From contig CBDCYP010000002.1 in the NCBI GenBank assembly GCA_965224235.1, positions 1,302,001 through 1,366,000 of the forward strand: a stretch of DNA of 64,000 nt. Reading direction: 5' to 3'. The notes beneath the pieces are model-generated. The model saw nothing but the letters and a program-made list of their open reading frames with translations. It made no database searches and had not been told where the DNA came from. Positions 1 to 7,585 of this stretch are shown piece after piece; the stretch's first letter is position 1, and each line of letters starts with the position of its first letter. The translations under genes were made by a program, and so were the position numbers. This DNA comes from G958295935 sp965224235. GTDB lineage: Bacteria; Chloroflexota; Dehalococcoidia; Lucifugimonadales; Lucifugimonadaceae.

Positions 1-854
1 CGCCGGTATTCGATGCTCTCCTGCTCCTCGTCACCCGCCAGGAAAGCCTCCACTGCGGCGATCAGCCCGAAGATCTCTTCCCGGGATACCTTCTGGCCGC
101 GGGCGATTCCGCCGTTAGGTGAGTTGTTGAGTCGCGCGTACTCCACCCACTTCTTATTGCCCAACAGCAGTCCGGTGCTTTGTATACCCCGAATCGTCTT
201 GCCGCCGCTGAAACTCACCAAATCCGCTCCCTCCCCCACGAAACGCGTCAGGTTGGACCGCGGCGGCAAGACCGAAGCCGCATCGCACAACACCGGCAGA
301 CCGTGTGAATGAGCGATTTCCGCCAGTTCGGGCAGCGGAACCAGACCGCTCGGGAGAAACGCGGATTCCAGGTGGATTATGCCCGCCGTCCGGTCGGTGA
401 TCGCCATCTCCACCTCGTCCGCCGTGCAACGGTCCGGGTCACCTACTTCCACGAACTTAGTCCCTGGGACCAGGTAGAGCCTCTCGTAGCTAAAGTGGTG
501 TCCACGCTGGAAGATCAACTCGTTCGGCATACCGTCGGTATCGGGAAGCCGGGCGATTCGGTCCAGATCATCACGTGCCACTGCGGCTGCGGCTTGCACA
601 ACGAGACCCGCGCCCGCTCCGGCGGTTACAGTGGCCGCAGGCACCCCAATCATGCGGGCGATGTCCTTCCCGGCCGCGATCAGCAGTTCGTCCATCTGAA
701 AGAAGTGCCGGGATGCGAACTCCATGGCCGCCCAGGATTCCGGACGCGGACTGGAGCCTGAGTGTTTGGTGTTCGGACCTCCTGCCTGAACAATCGGTTC
801 GACGCCGAGGCGTTCCATAATCGCCTCTCCAATGCCATCGTGTGCGGTTCCCAT
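1..854 (-). CDS. SelA-like PLP-dependent enzyme (3' end cut by window edge)
   Basis: Fold-type I PLP enzyme of the SelA/DgaE-like group (COG1921 type). The ATG at 854-852 follows an AGGAGAG ribosome site in the reverse strand. About 284 residues are visible and the frame runs off the left edge, so the C-terminus is missing. The N-terminus has the family pattern (VQAGGPN near 23-29, then a glycine/alanine-rich TAGAGAGL stretch near 78-84). A PLP-binding Asp sits at about 191 (VLCDAAS) and the Schiff-base Lys at about 219 (FSGGKTIRG). Homologues include D-glucosaminate-6-phosphate ammonia-lyase and uncharacterised lyases of sugar-acid pathways, which suits the neighbouring enolase-superfamily genes. 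It lacks the long N-terminal domain expected of authentic selenocysteine synthase, so I do not call it selA. Confidence 0.8.
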   Translation of the reverse strand, partial: MGTAHDGIGEAIMERLGVEPIVQAGGPNTKHSGSSPRPESWAAMEFASRHFFQMDELLIAAGKDIARMIGVPAATVTAGAGAGLVVQAAAAVARDDLDRIARLPDTDGMPNELIFQRGHHFSYERLYLVPGTKFVEVGDPDRCTADEVEMAITDRTAGIIHLESAFLPSGLVPLPELAEIAHSHGLPVLCDAASVLPPRSNLTRFVGEGADLVSFSGGKTIRGIQSTGLLLGNKKWVEYARLNNSPNGGIARGQKVSREEIFGLIAAVEAFLAGDEEQESIEYR

Positions 855-1077
855 GACTCTCTCCTGACTCAAGAATTCCCGTGCGGCCAAATTACGGGAC
901 TCGGCCCAAATTCAGCCGCTGAGCGGATTTTACGCTAACCCGTCTGCCGTCTGAGGCCTGGATGGTTCATGTCCACTGACTCCGTGACCAAAGTAGCCTG
1001 GCCCACCCACAATGCCCGTGTCCTGGATAGACTCTGCACAACGCAGCGACTAGGCATTCGCCGGGGAGCATCTCGCC

Positions 1078-2148
1078 GTGAAAATAAAGAGCATCGAAGT
1101 CCGAACTCTCGACCTCGACGCGCAGTACGGACGCTATCGCGCGCAGTTCGGCGTGCTTATGGCCCATACCGAGGGCGGCCCAACGGGCATAAGCCGTTGT
1201 CTCGCCACAGCCCGCAGCGCCATCGAACACCGGCTGGCGCCGATGCTTATCGGACAGGATCCGCTGGAGACGGAGCGTCTCTGGCGGGCTATGTACAGGA
1301 GCATCGGCAATCTTGATTCCGACCGGCGGGAAACCGTAACGGCCATTGGGTCGCTCGACATCGCCCTGTGGGACCTGAAAGGCAAGATACTCGGGGCGCC
1401 AGCGCACCGCCTGCTGGGAGGCTACCGGGACGAAATCCCTGCCTACGCCGACGGCGCGATGTTCCATCGCGGCCCTGACGGCATGGCAGAGTGGGCGGCA
1501 CGCTACGTGAACGAGGGCTTCCGCGCAGTCAAGTACCACGTGATGGAAGAGGGTCCGGACGAGGTGGTCGAGACCGTGCGCCGGACGCGCCAAGCTGTGG
1601 GAACGGACGTCCAGATCATGGTGGACGTACACAAGGCGTGGCAGCCTCGGCTCGCCGTCCAGACGGCGCGGCGCATGGAGCAGTACGACGTGACCTGGCT
1701 GGAAGAGCCGGTGACATGGGACGACGAGGTAGGCGGCATGAGGTATCTAACCGCCGGGACTACAATCGCCGTGGCGGCAGGGGAAAGCGAGATCAACCTG
1801 TATCGCTGCCGTGACCTCCTTCAAAGGGGCGGTGTCAAGGTACTGCAAACCGATATCCTCAGCGCCGGCGGCTACACCGCATGGCTCAAGATGGCCGGAC
1901 TCGCAGCGGCCTACCACGCCCAAATATCACCGCACGGCGCATCATTCCCGGAACTTGCCGCGCCGTTGATCGCCGCCGTGCCGAACGGAATGATCGTCTC
2001 AGCGTTTCCGAAGGGGCAGGCGCCAGAGATCTGGTCCAAACTCTACCGGGAACCTATCGAGATACGAGACGGCATGATCCCGCTCAGCGACCGGCCAGGT
2101 CTGGGCCTGGAGTTCGATGAACGGTTTCTGACCCGCTACGCCGCCTGA
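1078..2148 (+). CDS. Enolase-superfamily (mandelate racemase/muconate lactonizing type) sugar-acid dehydratase-like protein
   Basis: GTG start after a GGGGAGC ribosome site; 356 aa, the usual family length. The N-terminal capping domain covers about 1-120 and the barrel follows. Metal ligands are D183 (MVDVHK), E209/E210 (LEEP) and E236 (AGESE). The His/Asp dyad is D259 (QTD) and H286 (SPHGAS). The second-strand motif is K152-Y-H154, so the second Lys of the canonical KxK is His. Members typically dehydrate or epimerise acid sugars by abstracting the proton alpha to the carboxylate; the substrate here cannot be read from sequence. It is a tandem paralogue of the next gene, with gap-free alignment over the first 290 residues and 42 of 60 identical over residues 201-260. 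Confidence 0.9.
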   Translation: MKIKSIEVRTLDLDAQYGRYRAQFGVLMAHTEGGPTGISRCLATARSAIEHRLAPMLIGQDPLETERLWRAMYRSIGNLDSDRRETVTAIGSLDIALWDLKGKILGAPAHRLLGGYRDEIPAYADGAMFHRGPDGMAEWAARYVNEGFRAVKYHVMEEGPDEVVETVRRTRQAVGTDVQIMVDVHKAWQPRLAVQTARRMEQYDVTWLEEPVTWDDEVGGMRYLTAGTTIAVAAGESEINLYRCRDLLQRGGVKVLQTDILSAGGYTAWLKMAGLAAAYHAQISPHGASFPELAAPLIAAVPNGMIVSAFPKGQAPEIWSKLYREPIEIRDGMIPLSDRPGLGLEFDERFLTRYAA

Positions 2149-2252
2149 GGGGCTTGGCCCTGCTAAAAGTCAACAGGCCATGGGCGGCACACACCGGCAC
2201 AGCAAGCACGCGCGGGCCAAATAACGAAGCACGAGATGCCGGGGAGCACAAC

Positions 2253-3323
2253 ATGAAGATCACCGAAGTCGAGTTCATACCGCTCACGGCCACCACCTAT
2301 GCGGGGCATCGAACATCCGCTCATGCAGGCCTGAAGGTCCATACAGATGAGGGCCTGACAGGAATCTGCCACGTATTGGAGTCCCACGGGGCCGCGATCA
2401 ATGAAATTGCGCCTGTGCTCATCGGAGAAAACCCGATCAACAGTGAACGGCTATGGCAGTCAATGTACGCTTCCATCGGCAACCTGCGGAGAGACCAACG
2501 TGAAGTGGTTTCGGCCATCGGCGCCCTCGATATAGCGATCTGGGACATCAAGGGCAAGATGCTGGGGACGCCGGTGCACCGGCTCCTCGGCGGCTACAGC
2601 AACGAGATTCCGGCCTATGCCGACGGCCGCATGGCCATCCGCACGCCCGAGCAGCACGCCGAGTGGTCTGCCCATTTCATTCACGACATGGGTTATCGCG
2701 CCACCAAGTATCACGTGATGGGCGAAACGCCCGACGAGATAGTCAAGACTGCGCGACTCATTAGGGAGGCGATCGGACCTGAGCCCCTGCTAATGATCGA
2801 CGTCCACAAAATCTGGGACCCCTGGACAGCGGTCAAAACGGCCAGACGGCTTGAAGAGCACCAGGTCTTCTGGCTGGAGGAGCCGGTGTTGTGGGATGAT
2901 GAGGTCGGCGGCATGGCTTTTCTGTCGGCCAACACCCGAATATCTGTTGCCGCCGGTGAGAGCGAATGCACCTTGTACGCCTGTCGAGACCTCGTCGAAA
3001 GGGGCGGAATCAAGATTCTTCAGACGGACATCCTGGGCGGAGGCGGATACACGCCCTGGCTGAAAATGGCGGCCTTGGCCGAGGCGTTTCACGTCAAGGC
3101 TGCCCCGCATGGCGCCTCGTTCCCGGAGCTTCTGGCGCCCCTGATCGCAGCACTGCCAAACGGGCTCATCGTGTCGGCCGGACCGGCGGGCGAAGAGACC
3201 GAACTCTGGTCGAAGCTGTATGCCGAGCCGCTGGACCTGCGTAACGGTACGTGCCATTTGAGGGAGCAGCCCGGGCTGGGGCTGGAGTTCGACGAGGATT
3301 TCCTCACCGCACACCGGGCCTGA
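2253..3323 (+). CDS. Enolase-superfamily sugar-acid dehydratase-like protein, tandem paralogue
   Basis: I start at ATG 2253 (MKITEVEF), preceded by GGGGAGC. The frame is open back to 2154, but those 33 residues do not resemble the family and the paralogue begins at the equivalent place. The protein is 356 aa, exactly the length of its neighbour, with active-site residues at the same numbers: K152-Y-H154, D183, E209/E210, E236, D259 and H286. The differences cluster in the first 60 residues (capping domain, which contacts substrate) and the C-terminus. This fits duplication followed by a shift in substrate. It probably shares a transcript with the upstream gene, about 100 bp away, and ends 41 bp from a convergent ABC operon. 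Confidence 0.9.
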   Translation: MKITEVEFIPLTATTYAGHRTSAHAGLKVHTDEGLTGICHVLESHGAAINEIAPVLIGENPINSERLWQSMYASIGNLRRDQREVVSAIGALDIAIWDIKGKMLGTPVHRLLGGYSNEIPAYADGRMAIRTPEQHAEWSAHFIHDMGYRATKYHVMGETPDEIVKTARLIREAIGPEPLLMIDVHKIWDPWTAVKTARRLEEHQVFWLEEPVLWDDEVGGMAFLSANTRISVAAGESECTLYACRDLVERGGIKILQTDILGGGGYTPWLKMAALAEAFHVKAAPHGASFPELLAPLIAALPNGLIVSAGPAGEETELWSKLYAEPLDLRNGTCHLREQPGLGLEFDEDFLTAHRA

Positions 3324-3364
3324 CGGCGCGTTCAGGACAGTTTCAGGCCGCCAGTGGCCGCCTA

Positions 3365-4414
3365 CTATTGCGCCTGACCGTTGCCGGAGGTCTCAGCCTC
3401 CGACGCAAAGGTCGCGGCAAGATCGCGCTCCGTCAGAACGGGAGCGGTCTCGTACAGGAAACAGCTCGCCGCACGGGAATCACCGGGCATGTACAGATCG
3501 GGAACCGTCGTCCAGCAGTCTTCCATAACCGCGGGGCATCGATCGGCGAACTTGCACCCGTGTGATTGGCGAGCCTGACCGACCGAACCGATGTTGTACT
3601 CATCCCATCGCAGCTTTGGGTCGGGCTGCGGAATGGACTCGACCAGCAGTTGCGTGTATGGGTGCTTGGGGTCCTTGATCACCTGTTCCACACTGCCGGC
3701 CTCCGCCACTGAGCCCCGGTACAGGATGATGATGTTTTCCGCCACCTGATAGGCGGTTGTGAGGTCGTGCGTAATGTAGACAACGGCGATGCCCAGCTCG
3801 CGGTTAAGCTGCCTGATGCTGTCCAGGATGGTGGCGCGTATCGAGGCATCCACCATCGACACAGGCTCGTCCGCCAGGATGATCCGCGGCTTCAACATCA
3901 GCGCCCTGGCCACCATGGCCCTCTGACGCTGTCCGCCGCTCAGTTGATGGGGGAAGCGCCCCAGGGTCTCATCCGGGCGCAGGCCCACCGATTCAAGCGC
4001 CCCTTCGATAAGCTCCCTGCCCTCTGTTTTTGACGAGGCCAGCTTGAACTTGGCCACGGGCGTCGTGAATATGTGGTCGATTTTGTAGAACGGGTTGTAG
4101 ACCTCGAAAGGGTCCTGAAAGATCGGCTGTATCTCGCGGCGGTACTCGGTTCGCTCGGAGCGCGACATCTTTGCGACGTTTTTGCCGTTGTACAGGACCT
4201 GTCCAGACGTAGGCGCGACTATACCCATGAGCAGCCGGGCTATCGTCGTCTTGCCGCTCCCGCTTTCGCCTGCAATAGCGGTGATACCGGGATTGTCGGA
4301 CGAGATCGACAGCGATATGTCATCGACAGCGAGGGTGACGTTCTTGTTGAAGTAGCCGCCTCCGAACACTTTCGTAACTCTGCGCAACTCCAGCCCGGCG
4401 TTTTCAGTGGTCAC
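3365..4414 (-). CDS. Peptide/nickel-type ABC transporter ATP-binding protein (DppF-like)
   Basis: 349 aa cytoplasmic ATPase of the OppF/DppF type. Walker A is GESGSGKT near 48-55, the signature is LSGGQRQR near 156-163, and Walker B is IILADEP. The C-terminal oligopeptide-transporter extension ends in the cysteine-containing CKFADRCP segment typical of Opp/Dpp ATPases, which in known homologues can bind a 4Fe-4S cluster or fold the regulatory tail. It is last in a minus-strand operon: substrate-binding protein, two permeases, two ATPases. Its ATG overlaps the stop of the preceding ATPase by four bases (ATGA), indicating translational coupling. Substrate is unknown; peptides are the family default, but Chloroflexota also use this family for oligosaccharides. 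Confidence 0.93.
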   Translation of the reverse strand: MTTENAGLELRRVTKVFGGGYFNKNVTLAVDDISLSISSDNPGITAIAGESGSGKTTIARLLMGIVAPTSGQVLYNGKNVAKMSRSERTEYRREIQPIFQDPFEVYNPFYKIDHIFTTPVAKFKLASSKTEGRELIEGALESVGLRPDETLGRFPHQLSGGQRQRAMVARALMLKPRIILADEPVSMVDASIRATILDSIRQLNRELGIAVVYITHDLTTAYQVAENIIILYRGSVAEAGSVEQVIKDPKHPYTQLLVESIPQPDPKLRWDEYNIGSVGQARQSHGCKFADRCPAVMEDCWTTVPDLYMPGDSRAASCFLYETAPVLTERDLAATFASEAETSGNGQAQ

Positions 4415-5439
4415 GTACTCACCTCAGTTTCCGGGTAGAGGTGGCAAGCCACACTACGCCCCGGCTGCGCCACGTGAAAGACTGGCGAGATCTCGGAGCA
4501 ATGGTCCATGGCGAAGGGGCAACGGGGGTAGAAAACACACCCGGGAGGAAGATTGACCAGAGGGGGCGGCAGACCGGGAATGCCTTCCAACCGCTCCTTC
4601 TTCTCCCGCAGGTTCGGCAGACTCTCGATCAGGAGTCTTGTATAGGGGTGAAGAGGTTCTTCGAATATCTGGCCTACCGGTCCGACCTCCACCAGTTTTC
4701 CCGCGTACATCACCCCCACAGTGTCGGCAAATTGCGCCACCAAACCCATGTCGTGGCCGACCAGGATTACCGCCGCCTCCAACCCTTCCTGCAACCTGCC
4801 TAGCGTCACCATTACCTGGCGCTGCACAACCACGTCCAACGCGCTGGTCGGCTCGTCCGCCACAATCACCCTCGGGTCAAGCGACGTGGCGGTCGCGATG
4901 CCCACTCGTTGTTTCATGCCGCCGCTCAACTCGTGCGGGTACATCCTCGCGACATCACGGGTCAGACCGACGCGTACCAGCAAATCCCCCACGCGCTCTC
5001 GAAGCTCTTCTTTGGTCCCCTGTACGCCGTGGTCCTGCAGGGCGTCGAGCATCTGGTCCTGCACCCTGAGCACCGGGTTTAGAGAGTTCATCGCCCCTTG
5101 CTGTACTAACGCTATCCCGGCCAGGCGGGTCGCCCTCATCTCTTCGTCGTCGAACTGCAGAACGTTGTTACCGTCGAGGAGGATCTGCCCGCCTACAACG
5201 CGTCCGGGCGGACGGGTCAGACGCATCAGCGCCATCGCCATCGTGGTTTTGCCACAGCCCGATTCCCCCACCAGCGCGAAGCGTTCACCTCGCCGCAGCG
5301 AGAAGCTGGCGCGGTCAACGGCCTGAACCTGGCCCTCGTCTGTGCCGTACTGGACGCTCAGATCGCGCACCTCCAGCACGACCTCCCGGTTGGAGACGGT
5401 GGCGCGCGTGGCAGTGGTATCAGCCCGGGCCAGGGTCAT
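4411..5439 (-). CDS. Peptide/nickel-type ABC transporter ATP-binding protein (DppD-like)
   Basis: ATPase of the OppD/DppD type, 342 aa from ATG 5439, which overlaps the upstream permease stop as ATGA. An alternative in-frame ATG at 5469 adds ten residues (MGESQAETAR) but would overlap the permease by 34 bp. Walker A is GESGCGKTT, the signature LSGGMKQR, and Walker B VIVADEPTSALD. The C-terminal tail contains CVFYPRCPFAMDHC, the cysteine pattern of Opp/Dpp ATPases. It pairs with the next ATPase to power the two permeases. Operon position and overlaps make the assignment to this transporter firm; the transported solute is not determinable. Confidence 0.93.
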   Translation of the reverse strand: MTLARADTTATRATVSNREVVLEVRDLSVQYGTDEGQVQAVDRASFSLRRGERFALVGESGCGKTTMAMALMRLTRPPGRVVGGQILLDGNNVLQFDDEEMRATRLAGIALVQQGAMNSLNPVLRVQDQMLDALQDHGVQGTKEELRERVGDLLVRVGLTRDVARMYPHELSGGMKQRVGIATATSLDPRVIVADEPTSALDVVVQRQVMVTLGRLQEGLEAAVILVGHDMGLVAQFADTVGVMYAGKLVEVGPVGQIFEEPLHPYTRLLIESLPNLREKKERLEGIPGLPPPLVNLPPGCVFYPRCPFAMDHCSEISPVFHVAQPGRSVACHLYPETEVST

Positions 5440-6341
5440 ACGCGCCGTCTCAGCCTGGGATTCGCCCATTCATCGAGCCCGGCCGTCACCAGGAACAGAC
5501 CGACAAAAAGCAGGACGATGATTATGATCGGCGGCGCCCACCACCACCACAGGCCAAGCAGAAGGGACCCGAAGTAGATGTTCCAGTAGATGGTCATCCC
5601 GAGGGTCGGCGACTCCAGGGGGCCAAGCCCGAGCGCCTCGAGGCCGACCGACGCCAGAATCGCCGCGGCGACGGCCAGGACAAAGCTGGCCACCATGTAC
5701 GGCATCAGGTTTGGCATCAGTTCCTTGAAGATAATTTCCAACCCGCTCATGCCGGACTGGCGGGCTATGTCAATGTAGGTCCTTTCCCGCAGCGTCAATA
5801 CCTGGGCGCGGATCGTCCTGGCCGGTGTTATCCATGCCAGCGTCGCGATGATCAGCGCCATCTGGTCTACGCTGAGCCCGCTCCGCACCGAGGCGGCAAT
5901 GATGATCAGGATCAATAGGCCGGGCACGGTTTGCAAAGTGTCGACGGTGCCTCGAATGGCGGTGTCGACTATTCCGCCATAGTAGCCGGCAACGAACGCG
6001 ATCAGCGCCCCGATCCCCACTCCGACCGCCCCGGCGATCAGGCCTATTCGGAGCGTCAACGCGGTCCCTGACACCATGACGGCAAGAATGTTGCGTCCGA
6101 CCTCATCCGTGCCCAACGGGTATTCCATCGAAGGCCGTAGGCGCGGTATGGCCGAGAGCGGCCGGGTCTCCTCCGAAGATATGATCAGCGATCCGATCGC
6201 CCAGAAGAGGAACAGGCCCAGCAGAATTGAAAGGCCGCCCAAAAGTAACGGGTTACGCCGCACATAACGATATGTGAGCAGCGTGTTGCCGCCCAGGTAA
6301 CGCTCAATCCCGAATCGGGTCCTCGCAGTTGCCAGCGCCAT
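5436..6341 (-). CDS. ABC transporter permease (DppC-like)
   Basis: 301 aa inner-membrane permease. It has an N-terminal TM helix (about 32-52), then a periplasmic segment containing PLGTDEVGRNILA, the hallmark of OppC/DppC proteins. A further block of five TM helices holds the EAA-type coupling loop near residues 185-205 (RQSGMSGLEIIFKELMPNLMP). It follows the other permease with a gap of two bases and overlaps the next ATPase by four, so the operon is tightly coupled. It forms the heterodimeric channel with the DppB-like subunit. Confidence 0.93.
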   Translation of the reverse strand: MALATARTRFGIERYLGGNTLLTYRYVRRNPLLLGGLSILLGLFLFWAIGSLIISSEETRPLSAIPRLRPSMEYPLGTDEVGRNILAVMVSGTALTLRIGLIAGAVGVGIGALIAFVAGYYGGIVDTAIRGTVDTLQTVPGLLILIIIAASVRSGLSVDQMALIIATLAWITPARTIRAQVLTLRERTYIDIARQSGMSGLEIIFKELMPNLMPYMVASFVLAVAAAILASVGLEALGLGPLESPTLGMTIYWNIYFGSLLLGLWWWWAPPIIIIVLLFVGLFLVTAGLDEWANPRLRRRV

Positions 6342-6343
6342 GC

Positions 6344-7351
6344 CTAAGCCCTCTGGTACGTGATACGCGGATCGATCAACGGGTAGATCAGGTCAATTAC
6401 CATCATGGCGAGCGCGATTGCGAGAATCACGATCATCACGATACCGGATATCACGAAGTAGTCAAACTCGCGTATAGCAAGGAACAACAGGCTGCCGATT
6501 CCCGGGTAGCCAAATATGACTTCCACCAACACAGCGCCGGAGACTACGTGGCCGAGAGAGAGCGCAAACGCCGTGGATTGAGGCAGGATGGCATTGCGGA
6601 CTGCGTACTTCCAGAAAATCCGTCTGTCCTTCAAACCCAACGCATCTGCCTGGACCATGTAGTCCTCGCCCTGCATGGTGACCATCATGGCACGCATTCC
6701 AAGAGCCCAGAATCCAATCCCGGCGAGCACGATCGAGAGGGCGGGCAGGAAGGAATGCTTCAAGATGTTCAAGACGAACGACACGCTCCATTCAGGAAAC
6801 GTGCCGGCGTCATATCCGCCGAATATCGGAAACCATGACACGGTGAAGGCGAATATATAAAGCAGCACAAGCCCGAGAAGGTAGTAGGGTATCGCCGATA
6901 TTGTGAACAAGGCCGGCACCAACGCCTTCACGTAGTTCGGGGCGCCACGCCACGAAATAAACGCGCCCAGGAAAGTCCCGACCCCGAACGCCATGACGGT
7001 CGCTGTGCCCAGCATGCCGATCGTCCACGGCATCGAGTTCAGGAGCAGTTCGTTGACCGTCACCGGGTATTGCGATATAGAACTGCCCAGTTTCAGCGAG
7101 GCCGTGTCCTTGAGAAATGTGAAGTACTGGAATACCAGGGGCCGGTCCAGGCCGAATTTCTTCTGATACTCCTCGGCCATCTGTTGATAGCCGGTCTGAA
7201 GGAATCCCTGATTAAGCGCGGCCTCACTTACCAGTTTCTCAAGAACCGGGTCTCTGCCTCCAATTCTGGGAATGAAAAAATTGATGGTCGCGGCGAGCCA
7301 GATGACCACAAAGAAGAGAAAAACTCGCTTTATTACGTAGTCGGCCTTCAC
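6344..7351 (-). CDS. ABC transporter permease (DppB-like)
   Basis: 335 aa permease with the N-terminal membrane helix typical of OppB/DppB (IKRVFLFFVVIWLAATINFFIPR). A periplasmic domain follows (about 35-110), then the membrane block with the coupling loop around 210-235. The family signature FGLDRPLVFQYFTFL is near 65-80. Mature OppB/DppB proteins are about 310-340 aa, so this one is full length. It follows the substrate-binding-protein gene by 234 bp that include a strong stem-loop, suggesting the membrane and ATPase genes are made at a lower level than the binding protein. Confidence 0.93.
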   Translation of the reverse strand: MKADYVIKRVFLFFVVIWLAATINFFIPRIGGRDPVLEKLVSEAALNQGFLQTGYQQMAEEYQKKFGLDRPLVFQYFTFLKDTASLKLGSSISQYPVTVNELLLNSMPWTIGMLGTATVMAFGVGTFLGAFISWRGAPNYVKALVPALFTISAIPYYLLGLVLLYIFAFTVSWFPIFGGYDAGTFPEWSVSFVLNILKHSFLPALSIVLAGIGFWALGMRAMMVTMQGEDYMVQADALGLKDRRIFWKYAVRNAILPQSTAFALSLGHVVSGAVLVEVIFGYPGIGSLLFLAIREFDYFVISGIVMIVILAIALAMMVIDLIYPLIDPRITYQRA

Positions 7352-7498
7352 GGGAATTTCTTACTTAATTTGCCTGCACGAGACCGGCGACCTGGAAGAG
7401 AAGCGACTTGAGATCATCTCAAGCCGACCTCACAGACCATTGAACGAAAATCTCGAAGAGCAGCGGTTTGCAAGCAAACCGACTTGGGTCAAGTTCTT

Positions 7499-7530
7499 AA
7501 GAGAGGGCACGATTTCCCGTGCCCTCTCTT
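7499..7530 (-). terminator. Intercistronic stem-loop after the binding-protein gene
   Basis: Perfect 13-bp inverted repeat (arms 7499-7511 and 7518-7530) with a six-base loop, 55 bp past the binding-protein stop and about 150 bp before the permease start. Neither strand has a U-tract after it, so it is not a canonical intrinsic terminator. In binding-protein-dependent transport operons such hairpins often stabilise the upstream message or partly terminate transcription, giving excess binding protein. That role is inferred here. Confidence 0.55.
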
Positions 7531-7585
7531 GCGCAACCCCACCTGACATATCAGCCAAGCGGGGGTGCGGCATTTCTGTCCGGTA

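Noticed and set aside
1..854. The first gene as selA, the selenocysteine synthase needed for the selenoprotein
   Set aside because: It is SelA-like but its N-terminus begins too close to the catalytic core and matches DgaE-type lyases. Also its neighbours are catabolic genes, not selB/selC/selD.
1134..1385. Open frames opposite or inside known genes, such as this minus-strand one within the first enolase gene
   Set aside because: They are shadow frames: high GC content keeps them open, they have no ribosome sites, and they overlap genes with clear family motifs.
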